The notes under the pieces: model-generated | The model's input: the letters and a program-made list of their open reading frames with translations, nothing else | Databases searched by the model: none | Told to the model about the DNA's origin: nothing | Made by a program: the position numbers and the translations under genes | Part shown: positions 30,891-40,828 of the stretch, one piece after another | How positions within the stretch are numbered: the first letter of the stretch is position 1 | Layout of the letters: every line of letters starts with the position of its first letter | Origin: Lachnospiraceae bacterium | GTDB taxonomy: Bacteria; Bacillota; Clostridia; Lachnospirales; Lachnospiraceae | Reading direction: 5' to 3' | DNA: 64,000 bases | Assembly: GCA_021770755.1 (NCBI GenBank) | Contig: JAETQI010000018.1 | Span: 1-64,000, forward strand

Positions 30891-32195
30891 ATGAATCAAT
30901 TTTCAAGTGATTTTCTGATCGGCGCTGCCACGGCGGCGCACCAGGTGGAGGGAAATAATATTCACAGCGATTACTGGGCGATGGAGCACATGGCGCACAG
31001 CACGTTCAACGAGCCGTCGCTGGACGCGGTGGATCATTACAACAGGTATGAGGAAGACATTCAACTGATGGCGCAGGCAGGGCTTTCCGCATATAGGTTC
31101 TCGATCGAGTGGGCGCGCATCGAGCCGGAGGAGGGGAAGTTTGACGAGACAGAGATCGCACACTACAGGAGCGTGCTGGAGTGCTGTCATGCAAACCATA
31201 TCACTCCGGTTGTGACAATGATGCATTTCACATCGCCGGTCTGGGTGATCCGAAACGGCGGCTGGGAAAATGAGCGCACGGTTGATGCGTTTGCGCGTTA
31301 CTGCGGATATGTAGCGGAGCGGCTGGGCGACCTGATGGGGTATGTGGTCACGATCAACGAGGCAAACATGGGACTCCAGGTGGCGGCGATCGAGGAGCGT
31401 TACAAGAGGCAGATGATGGCGAAGATGAGCCAGATGCAGGCGCAGGGGCTGGAAGGCACTGCCCAGATCGGTATGAACTTCAATACCATGATGGAGAACA
31501 TGCAGTTGCAGAAGCAGGAGAACAAGGACGTATTCGGAACGGAGGAACCGCAGAATTTCGTTTCGGGGAGAACCGCGGAGGGAGACATTCTTGTCATGCG
31601 GGCGCACCAGGCGGCGAAAAAGGCAATGAAGGCAGTAAAGCCGGCGCTTCAGATCGGACTGTCGCTCTCCCTGCACGATATCCAGGCGGCGGAGGGCGGT
31701 GAAGAAAATGCGCTGCATGAGTGGGAGGAGGAGTTTTCCCATTATGTTCCCTATATTCTGGACGATGATTTCTTCGGCCTGCAGAATTATACGAGATCCA
31801 TTATCGATGCGGACGGCATCCAGCCGGTTCCGCAGGGGGCGGAGACGACGCAGATGGATTATGAGTTTTACCCGGAGGCGCTGGAGCATGTCATCAGGCG
31901 CGTTTCCAGGGAATTTGACGCAAACGGGAAGAAAATGCCGATCATGGTCACGGAGAACGGCATCGCGACGGAGGACGACACAAGGCGCGTGGCATTTATC
32001 GGACGGGCGATGGACGGCGTTGCTTCCTGCATTCAGTCGGGGATTCCTGTGATTGGATATATGTACTGGTCGCTGATGGATAACTTTGAATGGCAGAAAG
32101 GCTTTTCCATGAAATTCGGGCTGATCGCGGTTGACCGCGCGACGCAGGAGCGCACGCCGAAGCCGAGTCTGGAATTTTTAGGAAAACGAATTTAA
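30891..32195 (+). CDS. Glycoside hydrolase family 1 (beta-glucosidase-like)
   Basis: FLIGAATAAHQVEGNN, YRFSIEWARIEPEEG, VTINEANMG, IMVTENGIAT. Confidence 0.88.
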   Translation: MNQFSSDFLIGAATAAHQVEGNNIHSDYWAMEHMAHSTFNEPSLDAVDHYNRYEEDIQLMAQAGLSAYRFSIEWARIEPEEGKFDETEIAHYRSVLECCHANHITPVVTMMHFTSPVWVIRNGGWENERTVDAFARYCGYVAERLGDLMGYVVTINEANMGLQVAAIEERYKRQMMAKMSQMQAQGLEGTAQIGMNFNTMMENMQLQKQENKDVFGTEEPQNFVSGRTAEGDILVMRAHQAAKKAMKAVKPALQIGLSLSLHDIQAAEGGEENALHEWEEEFSHYVPYILDDDFFGLQNYTRSIIDADGIQPVPQGAETTQMDYEFYPEALEHVIRRVSREFDANGKKMPIMVTENGIATEDDTRRVAFIGRAMDGVASCIQSGIPVIGYMYWSLMDNFEWQKGFSMKFGLIAVDRATQERTPKPSLEFLGKRI

Positions 32196-32213
32196 AGTCG
32201 GGAGTGTGGGATT

Positions 32214-33074
32214 ATGGCAAAAAAGGCGGTACAGCAGATCATGCTGGGAACGGTCACAAAAAACGAGGCACAGACAGGGGAAACGCTGAGAGCGATCAAG
32301 GCGGCGGGCTATGACGGAATCGAGCTGAACGGGTTTATGATCAGGCCGACCTCTTTTCTGGTGCGGGCAATGACAAAGGCGGCAGGAATGCCGGTCGGAA
32401 AGGGCGGCAACTATGACTGGTGCGCTCTTGTGCGCGATGCAGGACTTGCGGTGGTGAGCGTCCATGAGGATTTGGGAAGCATTAAGAGGGAGCCGGATAC
32501 CATTGTCGCGGAGGCGCAGAAGTTCGGCACGGACAAAGTTGTGGTCACAGGCATGTACCGTTTTGACTACTCTGACCGAAATGCGGTGAAAGCGCTTGTC
32601 AAAGACCTGAATGAATCGGGACAGCTTTTGAAAAAATCGGGGATACAGCTTCTCTACCACAATCACAACTGCGAATTTCGAAAAGTGGATAAAAAAATGA
32701 CGGCGTATGACTATATCATAGAAAATACAGATGACACCTGTGTCAGTTTTGAGCTGGATTCCTACTGGCCGACGGAGGCGGGGGTGTCTGCGCTTGCACT
32801 GATGAAAAAGCTCGGCACGCGCATGAAACTCTATCATATCAACGACAGGGGGACGCGCGTGTCAGGCCCGTCCATGACGCCGATCCTCAAATCTGACAGC
32901 ATGGAGCTTGGCTATGGAAACATGGATCTGGAGAGTCTGATCAGGCAGGCATTGTCGGTCGATGTCGATGCTGTGATTCTCGAGAGCCACAAAAACTGGG
33001 TGGACAAATCACCGGTGAAGTCGATTCAGATGAGTGCGAAATTTTTAAACCGTTTTATGACAGATGCCAAATAA
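32214..33074 (+). CDS. Sugar phosphate isomerase/epimerase (xylose isomerase-like TIM barrel)
   Basis: IKAAGYDGIELNG, LLYHNHNCEFRK, SFELDSYWPTEAG, RMKLYHINDRG. Confidence 0.85.
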   Translation: MAKKAVQQIMLGTVTKNEAQTGETLRAIKAAGYDGIELNGFMIRPTSFLVRAMTKAAGMPVGKGGNYDWCALVRDAGLAVVSVHEDLGSIKREPDTIVAEAQKFGTDKVVVTGMYRFDYSDRNAVKALVKDLNESGQLLKKSGIQLLYHNHNCEFRKVDKKMTAYDYIIENTDDTCVSFELDSYWPTEAGVSALALMKKLGTRMKLYHINDRGTRVSGPSMTPILKSDSMELGYGNMDLESLIRQALSVDVDAVILESHKNWVDKSPVKSIQMSAKFLNRFMTDAK

Positions 33075-33093
33075 AAAGTATGGAGGGAAGGTT

Positions 33094-34911
33094 ATGAACT
33101 ATTACTGCAATCCAATCAATGTTCCATATCGCTATCAATTTAATATGGATCCAAGGTCAAACGGAAAACTGCAGATTGACAGGGAGGCGGCAGACCCGTC
33201 CATGATTTTGTTTCAGGGAAAATATTATATGTTCGTATCCATGAATCTGAGCGTGTGGGTGTCCGAGGACATGGCGCACTGGGAAGCGCACAGGCTGCCT
33301 GAAAATCTGCCATTGTACGACTATGCCCCGGACGTGCGCGTGGTCGGGGAGCACGTGTATTTTTCCGCCTCCAAAAAGGGAGAGGTCTGCAATTTTTACC
33401 GGACAAAAGACATCATCAACGGGCCGTACGAGGAGATTCCGGGGACGTTTGACTTCTGGGATCCGAACCTGTTCTGTGACGACGACGGCAGGATTTATTT
33501 TTACTGGGGCTGTTCGAACATCACGCCGCTGTGGGGCGTGGAGCTGGAACCGGAGACCATGCGGCCGAAGACAGAGCGGATCGTGTTAATTGAAGGGGAC
33601 AGTTACGAGAGAGGTTATGAGCGCATGGGCGTGGACCACTGCGAGTTTCCGCGCAGCGAGGAGGAAGTGGAGCAGATGTTTCAGGGTTTTCTGAAACAGA
33701 GCGGTACGCCTGTGGAGCAGCTTCCCCAGCAGTACATTCCGCAGATCAGAGGCATGTTCACGCGCAGACCCTTTATCGAGGGACCGTGGATGGACAAGCA
33801 CGACGGGAAGTATTATCTGCAGTACGCGTGTCCCGGCGCGGAGTACAATGTCTACGCGGACGGCGTCTATGTGAGCGGTTCGCCGCTCGGACCGTTCACG
33901 CTGGCGGCGAACAACCCGTACTCGTATCACCCGGGCGGTTTTATGCCGGGCGCGGGGCACGGTTCCACGATGCGGGACAAAAATGGAAAACTCTGGCACA
34001 CGTCGACGATGCGCATCAGTGTCAACCACCAGTTCGAGCGGCGCGTGGGAATCTGGCCTGCGGGTTTTGATGATGACGGCGAACTCTTCTGCAACCAGAA
34101 TTACGGCGACTGGCCGGTGGCGGTGGATGAGAACGGCAGTGACCCGTGGCGCGAGCCGCAGTGGTATCTGCTGAATTACAAAAAGCCCGTGACAGCGTCC
34201 TCCTGTGCGGAGGGCAGCGAACCCGGCATGGCGGTGAATGAGGATGCAAAGACGTGGTGGCGGGCGGCTTCTGCGGAGCGCGGACAGTGGCTTGCTGTCG
34301 ATCTGGAAAAAGAGATGGATGTCCGGGCAATCCAGATCAATTTCGCGGATGACCAGCTTCTGATCGCGTCTCCAGGAAAAATACAGGGTTCGGTGACACA
34401 GCCAAGATATATCGAGGAGCGGGATCACGTGACCCGGTGGATTCTGGAGGGCTCGCAGGACGGGACGGACTATTTTGTGATCGAGGATAAGTCGGAAGCC
34501 ATGACGGATCTGCCGCACGATCTGATTGTCAGGGAGGAAGGCATCCGGGTGCGCTATGTGAAGCTGACGATCTTACAGATTCCCTACGATGTGACGCCGT
34601 GTATTTCCGGGCTGAGGGTATTCGGCATCGGCGACGGCGAAAAACCGCAGGTTCCGGGATACAGCGTGCACAGAAGCGAAGACCGGCTGGATCTGCTGGT
34701 GGACGTTGATAATACGGCGGATGCCACAGGCTATAACATTTTATGGGGACATGCGGCGGATAAGCTGTATCACAGCTATCAGGTTTATCAGGGCGATGGT
34801 GCGCAGACACACAAAAGGATCGGCGCGCTGGTGAAGGCGCAGGATTATTTTGTGCGCGTCGATGCATTTAATGAGAATGGGATTACCCATGGAAAGGTGA
34901 CAAAATTATGA
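33094..34911 (+). CDS. Family 43-type glycosyl hydrolase with C-terminal discoidin (F5/8C)-like domain
   Basis: READPSMILFQGKYYMFVS, FWDPNLFCDDDGRIYFYWGCSN; later VTASSCAEGSEPGMAVNEDAKTWWRAASAERGQWLAVDLEKEMDVRAIQINFAD. Confidence 0.8.
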   Translation: MNYYCNPINVPYRYQFNMDPRSNGKLQIDREAADPSMILFQGKYYMFVSMNLSVWVSEDMAHWEAHRLPENLPLYDYAPDVRVVGEHVYFSASKKGEVCNFYRTKDIINGPYEEIPGTFDFWDPNLFCDDDGRIYFYWGCSNITPLWGVELEPETMRPKTERIVLIEGDSYERGYERMGVDHCEFPRSEEEVEQMFQGFLKQSGTPVEQLPQQYIPQIRGMFTRRPFIEGPWMDKHDGKYYLQYACPGAEYNVYADGVYVSGSPLGPFTLAANNPYSYHPGGFMPGAGHGSTMRDKNGKLWHTSTMRISVNHQFERRVGIWPAGFDDDGELFCNQNYGDWPVAVDENGSDPWREPQWYLLNYKKPVTASSCAEGSEPGMAVNEDAKTWWRAASAERGQWLAVDLEKEMDVRAIQINFADDQLLIASPGKIQGSVTQPRYIEERDHVTRWILEGSQDGTDYFVIEDKSEAMTDLPHDLIVREEGIRVRYVKLTILQIPYDVTPCISGLRVFGIGDGEKPQVPGYSVHRSEDRLDLLVDVDNTADATGYNILWGHAADKLYHSYQVYQGDGAQTHKRIGALVKAQDYFVRVDAFNENGITHGKVTKL

Positions 34912-37442
34912 GAGCCATCAATTTAAAGACGGAGCATCTGACAGACCCTATCGGGATCGATATCGCGAATCCGTATCTGTCGTGGACGTGTGAGGACGGA
35001 ATCACACAGACGGCTTATGAGATCGAGGCTGTGGAAGACGGAAAACTGCTGTGGGGCAGCGGCAAAGTATCCGGTTCGCAGATGCATGCCGTTTTGGAAA
35101 AAGAGCTGCAGAGCAGACAGCGCGTTAGCTGGCGGGTACGCCTCTGGGACGAGGAGGGGCGCGAGGGCGCGTGGAGTGCGCCTGCCCTCTTTGAGACAGG
35201 TATTATGGATAAAGCACTGTTTAAAGCAGTGTGGATTAATCCGGAGCTTGTCTGCGACCCCGAAGTCCACAAGCCTGCAAGCTACCTGAAAAAACATTTT
35301 CATGCCGCAAAGGGAAAGGCGGCAAGGCTTTACATCACCTGCCACGGACTGTACGAGGCGTATATCAACGGAAAACGCGTCGGTGAATTTGTCCTTGCCC
35401 CCGGCTGTTACAATTATGACAAAAAGGTGGCATATCAGACGTATGATGTCACAGATCTGATCCAGGACGGGGAAAATGTGGCAGAGGTCATTCTCGGGGA
35501 CGGCTGGTACCGGAGCGTGTCGGGAGTCGACGGGGACCGCAATCTCTACGGAACAGACGTGGCGCTCTTTTTTCAGTTGGAGATCGACAAAAAGGTCGTG
35601 TGCGTTTCCGACGAAAGCTGGATGGCGTCGCAGTCGGGACCAATCCGCGAGAACGATATGCAGCAGGGCGAGGTAGTAGATGCCCGAATGGAGGAGATCA
35701 CGGATTACCACGGGGTAAAGGTTGAAGCGTTCGGCGTGGAAACCCTGGCCTGTTCCAACTGCATGCCGGTTGCGGAGATGGAGCATTTCACAGGAAAATG
35801 CATCACGACGCCAAACGGGGAAACAGTCATTGATTATGGGCAGAATATGGCGGGATATATCGCATTCCGCTTAAAGGCGCACGCAGGGCAGACGATCGTG
35901 CTCACACACGGCGAGACGCTGGATGAGAACGGCAATTTCACACAGGAGAACTTCCAGGACCGCAAGCGCCACAAGGAGGGCGGCACCAGGCAGCAGGTGG
36001 TCTACACCTGCAAGGAAGGGGTCAATGAGTACAAGGCAAAGTTTACGATCTGGGGATTCCGCTACGCGAAGGTGGAGACGGACATTGATCTGCAGGATGC
36101 GGAGTTTACCGCGATCGCAGTGTATTCAAAAATGCAGGAACTGGGAACATTTACCTGCTCTGACGCCGATGTGAACCAGCTTGTGCACAACAGTATCTGG
36201 AGCCAGAAGTCCAATTTCTGTGATGTGCCGACAGACTGTCCCACGAGGGAGCGCGCGGCGTGGACAGGCGATATGGGTGTCTTTGCGACGGCAGGACTGT
36301 ATCTGGAGGATTGTTATCCGGTGATTCGTAAGTGGCTGGCGGAATGCCGCCTGACGCAGCATGAGGACGGAAAGCTGAGCAATATCTCCCCGCGGAACAA
36401 TAACCCGAGTTTTTTCTCAGGACTGCTTGCCGGTTCCGTGGGCTGGGGCGACGCGTGCATCATTGTGCCGTATGTGCTTTACCAGCGGTACGGGGACGTG
36501 CGGATTCTGGAAGAAAATTACGCGATGATGCAGAAGTGGTATGCCTTTCTGGAAGGGCGCGCAAAGGATAACCCGGAGGACGCTGCGGAATTGATGAAGC
36601 AGAATCCATACCGTGATCATACCATCGAGACGGGGGTGGATTACGGCGAGTGGTGCGAGCCGGATGTCGACAGCACATCCGCGATGCGGACGCCGCAGCA
36701 AAAGGTTGCGACCGCATATTTTGCGCGTTCCGGGCAGATGCTTGCGGAGATTGCGCAGATTCTGGGAAACCCGGAGGATGCAGAGCATTATCGCATAACA
36801 GCGGAAAATGCAGGGAAAGCGTTCCACTATATTGCGGTGCAGGACGGCAGGATTCACTCTGACCGTCAGGCGGAGTACGTGCGCGCGATCACGTTTGAAC
36901 TGCTGACGGAGGAAGAGAAACGGCAGGCGGCGGATAACCTGAACCGTCTGGTGCAGCAGAACGATTACCATCTCAATACAGGATTTCTCTCGACGCCGCA
37001 CCTGTGCGCGGTGCTCGCGGATCATGGGTATGTAGAGACAGCGTACCGGCTGCTCCTTCAGGACACGATGCCGGGCTGGCTCTATCAGGTGAAAAAAGGC
37101 GCCACGACCATCTGGGAGACATGGGACGGGATCAACGAGGAGGGCGTACCCTCTGCCTCCTTAAACCACTATTCCAAGGGGGCGGTCACAGGCTGGCTGT
37201 TTGAGGGCGTGTGCGGGATCCATCTCGTGGATGGTAAGATTGAGATAAAACCGCAGCCATGCAGCATGTTGGATTACGCGAAGGCTGTGTACCATTCGCC
37301 GGTCGGGGATATCGAGAGCGGCTGGCACTGCGAGGGCGGAAAGTTTTCATATGAGTTTGTTATTCCGGCAAATACCAGTGCGGACATTATTCTGCCTGAC
37401 GGGAGAAAAGAACACGTTGCGGCTGGGAAGCATTGTTTTTGA
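34908..37442 (+). CDS. GH78 family alpha-L-rhamnosidase
   Basis: N-terminal PIGIDIANPYLSWTCEDGITQTAYEI, NFCDVPTDCPTRERAAWTGDMGVFA, WLYQVKKGATTIWETWDGI. Confidence 0.92.
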   Translation: MRAINLKTEHLTDPIGIDIANPYLSWTCEDGITQTAYEIEAVEDGKLLWGSGKVSGSQMHAVLEKELQSRQRVSWRVRLWDEEGREGAWSAPALFETGIMDKALFKAVWINPELVCDPEVHKPASYLKKHFHAAKGKAARLYITCHGLYEAYINGKRVGEFVLAPGCYNYDKKVAYQTYDVTDLIQDGENVAEVILGDGWYRSVSGVDGDRNLYGTDVALFFQLEIDKKVVCVSDESWMASQSGPIRENDMQQGEVVDARMEEITDYHGVKVEAFGVETLACSNCMPVAEMEHFTGKCITTPNGETVIDYGQNMAGYIAFRLKAHAGQTIVLTHGETLDENGNFTQENFQDRKRHKEGGTRQQVVYTCKEGVNEYKAKFTIWGFRYAKVETDIDLQDAEFTAIAVYSKMQELGTFTCSDADVNQLVHNSIWSQKSNFCDVPTDCPTRERAAWTGDMGVFATAGLYLEDCYPVIRKWLAECRLTQHEDGKLSNISPRNNNPSFFSGLLAGSVGWGDACIIVPYVLYQRYGDVRILEENYAMMQKWYAFLEGRAKDNPEDAAELMKQNPYRDHTIETGVDYGEWCEPDVDSTSAMRTPQQKVATAYFARSGQMLAEIAQILGNPEDAEHYRITAENAGKAFHYIAVQDGRIHSDRQAEYVRAITFELLTEEEKRQAADNLNRLVQQNDYHLNTGFLSTPHLCAVLADHGYVETAYRLLLQDTMPGWLYQVKKGATTIWETWDGINEEGVPSASLNHYSKGAVTGWLFEGVCGIHLVDGKIEIKPQPCSMLDYAKAVYHSPVGDIESGWHCEGGKFSYEFVIPANTSADIILPDGRKEHVAAGKHCF

Positions 37443-37477
37443 ATGCTGTGAGGTAGTTTTGGAGAATAAAGGGCGTA

Positions 37478-37520
37478 AAAAGATTCTGACACCAATTTTG
37501 GTATCAGAATCTTTTTTTTT
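37478..37520 (+). terminator. Intrinsic terminator at end of glycoside locus
   Basis: aaaagattctgacacc-aatttt-ggtatcagaatctttttttt. Confidence 0.88.
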
Positions 37521-37777
37521 GACAGATTAAGCTTTATGAAAAGTTCCTTAAAATACAAGATAATCAGAAAAACAAGATTGAAAATTGTATCAAGTTTGAT
37601 TATACTATACATATATAGATAAAGTCATTGCAAGTGGAATTTGTGTTTTTTTTTTGCTTGTGTTGGGATAAAATTATTGTTTATTTTGTCAATAAAAATA
37701 TTAAATTGATTGTTTATAGTTGGTAACATAAAAAGAAATCAATATTGCAATATAATTGTTGTATTATTTAAGGATAA

Positions 37778-39004
37778 GTGTTGAGAAAAAAACATACAAT
37801 AGAAGAAAAGAGGAAAGAGATAATGGATGTTATGTCAGTAATTAAAGATCATAGAATAAACAGTACCAATATATATGTTGAAACAACATTTGGAGAGTAT
37901 TTGCAATATGCTAAAGATATAATCAAGAATAATGATTTACAAAGAAAACGTGTAAAAACATCAAAGACAGTATACTCATTGTTAAAAACAGATTTACTTA
38001 ACGGATGTGTAATTCCCCCGTTAGTATTGGCAATTATAAGCGATGATACGAAAATAGAAGAAATGGAGGGTGATGATCTCCAAAAATATATTAAAACACA
38101 TCGAAATCAAGTTTTGATATTGGATGGTTTACAAAGAACGCACACTTTAATTGCCGCAGAAGCAGACGCTATAGCCCAAAAGACAGAACAGTCTTTTTAT
38201 GAATACAAATTGCGATTAGAAGTTTATATAAATATCAATAAATTCGGAGTTTTATACAGAATGCTTACATTGAACACAGGACAAACTCCGATGTCAGCGC
38301 GCCATCAGCTAGAAATGCTATATAGTGATATGTTAAATACAGAGGTAAATGGTGTTAAGTTAATTACGGAAGTTGAAGGAGCGGTACATGCTGATGAAAA
38401 GGAGTTTGTATTTAAAAATACAATTGATGGATTTAACTCTTACATGAATCGAAGTGAATTGCCAATGGATCGTCAGGAAATGCTTGAGAATATTAAGATG
38501 TTAGAAAAAATGTCTATTGAAAATATATCTGGGGATATTTTTAAACTGTTTTTGGAAAGTTATATAAAAGTGTTTGATACATTATGCGAAATATCGCAGT
38601 ATTGTTATGTTGATCAGGATAGACTTGACGAGTATGAGGTATCTGGGTCTCCTTTTGCAAAAAAAATTAGTAAAGCCTTTTCTACATCTCAGGCAATGAC
38701 TGGATATGGATCAGCTATCGGGATAATGAAAGATAAAGGGCTTATTACAGATTTTGGTTCTTTGGACGAAATAGTAAAAGATATTCAGAAATATTGTACA
38801 GATGAAGATGGTGAATGGTTTATGGAATTTTTAAAAAGAATGGATATGATTAGAACTCAGTCAAAGAAAATAGGAAATGCGCAAAGAATGTATTTTCAAT
38901 ATTTTTTCCGAGAATTGTTTAATAAGGAAAGTGACTCATATGGAGATTTATTATTGGCAACAGAAAACGCATATAAAAAATATGACAGTCAGGTAAATGG
39001 GTAA
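37778..39004 (+). CDS. DGQHR/ParB-like domain protein (DndB-like), putative defence protein
   Basis: GTG start with an aagga-type RBS; GCVIPPLVLAI ... ILDGLQRTHTLIAAEAD ... LNTGQTPMSARHQLEML; AT-rich; 1-nt overlap with next ORF. Confidence 0.6.
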   Translation: MLRKKHTIEEKRKEIMDVMSVIKDHRINSTNIYVETTFGEYLQYAKDIIKNNDLQRKRVKTSKTVYSLLKTDLLNGCVIPPLVLAIISDDTKIEEMEGDDLQKYIKTHRNQVLILDGLQRTHTLIAAEADAIAQKTEQSFYEYKLRLEVYININKFGVLYRMLTLNTGQTPMSARHQLEMLYSDMLNTEVNGVKLITEVEGAVHADEKEFVFKNTIDGFNSYMNRSELPMDRQEMLENIKMLEKMSIENISGDIFKLFLESYIKVFDTLCEISQYCYVDQDRLDEYEVSGSPFAKKISKAFSTSQAMTGYGSAIGIMKDKGLITDFGSLDEIVKDIQKYCTDEDGEWFMEFLKRMDMIRTQSKKIGNAQRMYFQYFFRELFNKESDSYGDLLLATENAYKKYDSQVNG

Positions 39005-40053
39005 TGGAATATAAAACGAATGACAATACGCAAGTCAAATATCATAATAATATTTTTCAAATAGTAGACAAGAAAACAGGAAATGAATATTCTTATCAGT
39101 CACAGTTGCAATTAAATTCGTTATTTTATCCAGAAAATTTTGAAATGTTCTTTTTATTTAATACTACTGATGAGATTTCTGAAAACAGCATTTTTAAATT
39201 GTATACTGATGGTGAGCGTATTGGGTGGATTTTTCCAATACAATCGTTGGAATCTCAAGAACATGATTTTGTTCAGGACAAGTTCTATTTAAGTTATGCT
39301 TATGTTGCTATATATAAATTACTTAAAATGATAGATTTCAGTGAACAGGAGTACTCTGATTTTAATATTTTACAGTATTATTCAGATACGATTCAGATAT
39401 TGATATATGATAAAGAAAATGTAGGTAGAATTGATGGTTTTAATATTTCAAATTATGCTGTAGATTTGTTTTGTAAGGGTTACTCTTTCAGCGGACAGGG
39501 AAATGTCTTTACATGTGCTGAAAAAATTGATAAAAATATAAGAGTAAAGCAATTGCCAGAGTCGATTAGAAATATTTCATATATAAATATTTTATTTATG
39601 GAATTAATACCATTAAAGGAATCGAGCTATTCGAAATTTCATTTGATTTATCAGATTATAGAAATCTTGATAGGAGTAGTGTTTAATTACAAAATAAAAG
39701 AAATGATTGTTGAAATTGCAGAATCACCAGATGATTTGTTTGAAAAACGAGATAAGCTTAATGATATAACATTAGAAAGAAATAGAGTTCGATGGCTGTT
39801 TGATAACTTTTCCAATATTGAGTCGCAAAAGGATGAGATTCTTAATAATCAATGTAAAAGATTATTGGTTGAAAACAAGAAGAATTATGACGAAAATAAT
39901 ACTGGAAGTAATCTGTATTCGGTACGATGTTTGATTGTACATAGCCTGTATTCTTTGAATAATGAAAGTCGTGAATTGCTAGCAGAATTGAATAATAGCT
40001 TTTTAGATGTCGTTTTAGACATTTTAACAACCTTTCATGTAAATACAAGATAA
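39004..40053 (+). CDS. Uncharacterised protein with HEPN-like C-terminus (Rx4H)
   Basis: LIYQIIEILIGVVFNYK ... LYSVRCLIVHSLYSLNNESRELL; RCLIVH at 39925-39942. Confidence 0.55.
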   Translation: MEYKTNDNTQVKYHNNIFQIVDKKTGNEYSYQSQLQLNSLFYPENFEMFFLFNTTDEISENSIFKLYTDGERIGWIFPIQSLESQEHDFVQDKFYLSYAYVAIYKLLKMIDFSEQEYSDFNILQYYSDTIQILIYDKENVGRIDGFNISNYAVDLFCKGYSFSGQGNVFTCAEKIDKNIRVKQLPESIRNISYINILFMELIPLKESSYSKFHLIYQIIEILIGVVFNYKIKEMIVEIAESPDDLFEKRDKLNDITLERNRVRWLFDNFSNIESQKDEILNNQCKRLLVENKKNYDENNTGSNLYSVRCLIVHSLYSLNNESRELLAELNNSFLDVVLDILTTFHVNTR

Positions 40054-40238
40054 AAATGTATGCAAGTGTATCTTCATTGTGGTAATTGGATGGGTATATC
40101 CATCTTGCAACAATGCCGTCAGAATTATAATCCGTTTGGTAAAGCAGTGAACGTAATTACAGGCGTAGTCTTTGCGATTGATGCATGCTTTATAGCGTGT
40201 TCTGGCGTGTAAGTAATCTATAGATAACAAAAGGCTTG

Positions 40239-40708
40239 TCAGTCTGACAGGCCCTTTGCTATCTGCATGGAAAATGTAATGATGTAATCTGCGATCTCCT
40301 CCGGGGATTCCTGCATTCCGTTTTGCAGCCACCATTGAATGACGCTGCTGCAACCGCCCGCCAGGAACGTAAAGCCTGCGTTCCGTTTCGCGTCAGGGCA
40401 GTCGCCTGCCGGCGTTGGGCCAAGCCATTGTCCGATATAAAGCAGGCAGCACTCGGATAATCTTTGGATAAATTGATGTTCACTCATTGGAGTACTGATG
40501 GATTGGATGAGCTGGCTTTTGTTGCGCAGCGTGTTCAGTATGGCAATCACTGCGGCATGTGCGCCGTTAGCTTCGATGGAGGCCAGCATTTTTTCAAATT
40601 CCTGAATCCCTTCTGATTCAATTTTTTCCAATAGATCGTAACAGTCCTCATAGTGTTTATAAAAAGTTCCACGATTGATCTCTGCCTTGTCGCAGACGGT
40701 GAATAAGG
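40239..40708 (-). pseudogene. 5'-truncated TetR/AcrR family regulator
   Basis: Minus-strand translation NSLFTVCDKAEINRGTFYKHYEDCYDLLEKIESEGIQEFEKML...; upstream in-frame TAA and no start codon before the HTH. Confidence 0.7.
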
Positions 40709-40828
40709 AGTTTATATTGATAAATTTCTTTTATTTAAGATGAGGGTGTGCTATAATACGATCATGAAGGAATATAGTGATATCGGATCGATAGAATCAG
40801 CAAATCAACGGTGAGGGAGAGGACAGAT

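Noticed and set aside
30903-31889. 328-aa minus-strand ORF
   Set aside because: Fully antisense to GH1 coding sequence; His/Arg/Leu-rich shadow ORF.
33586-34518. 310-aa minus-strand ORF
   Set aside because: Antisense to the GH43 gene, no family motif.
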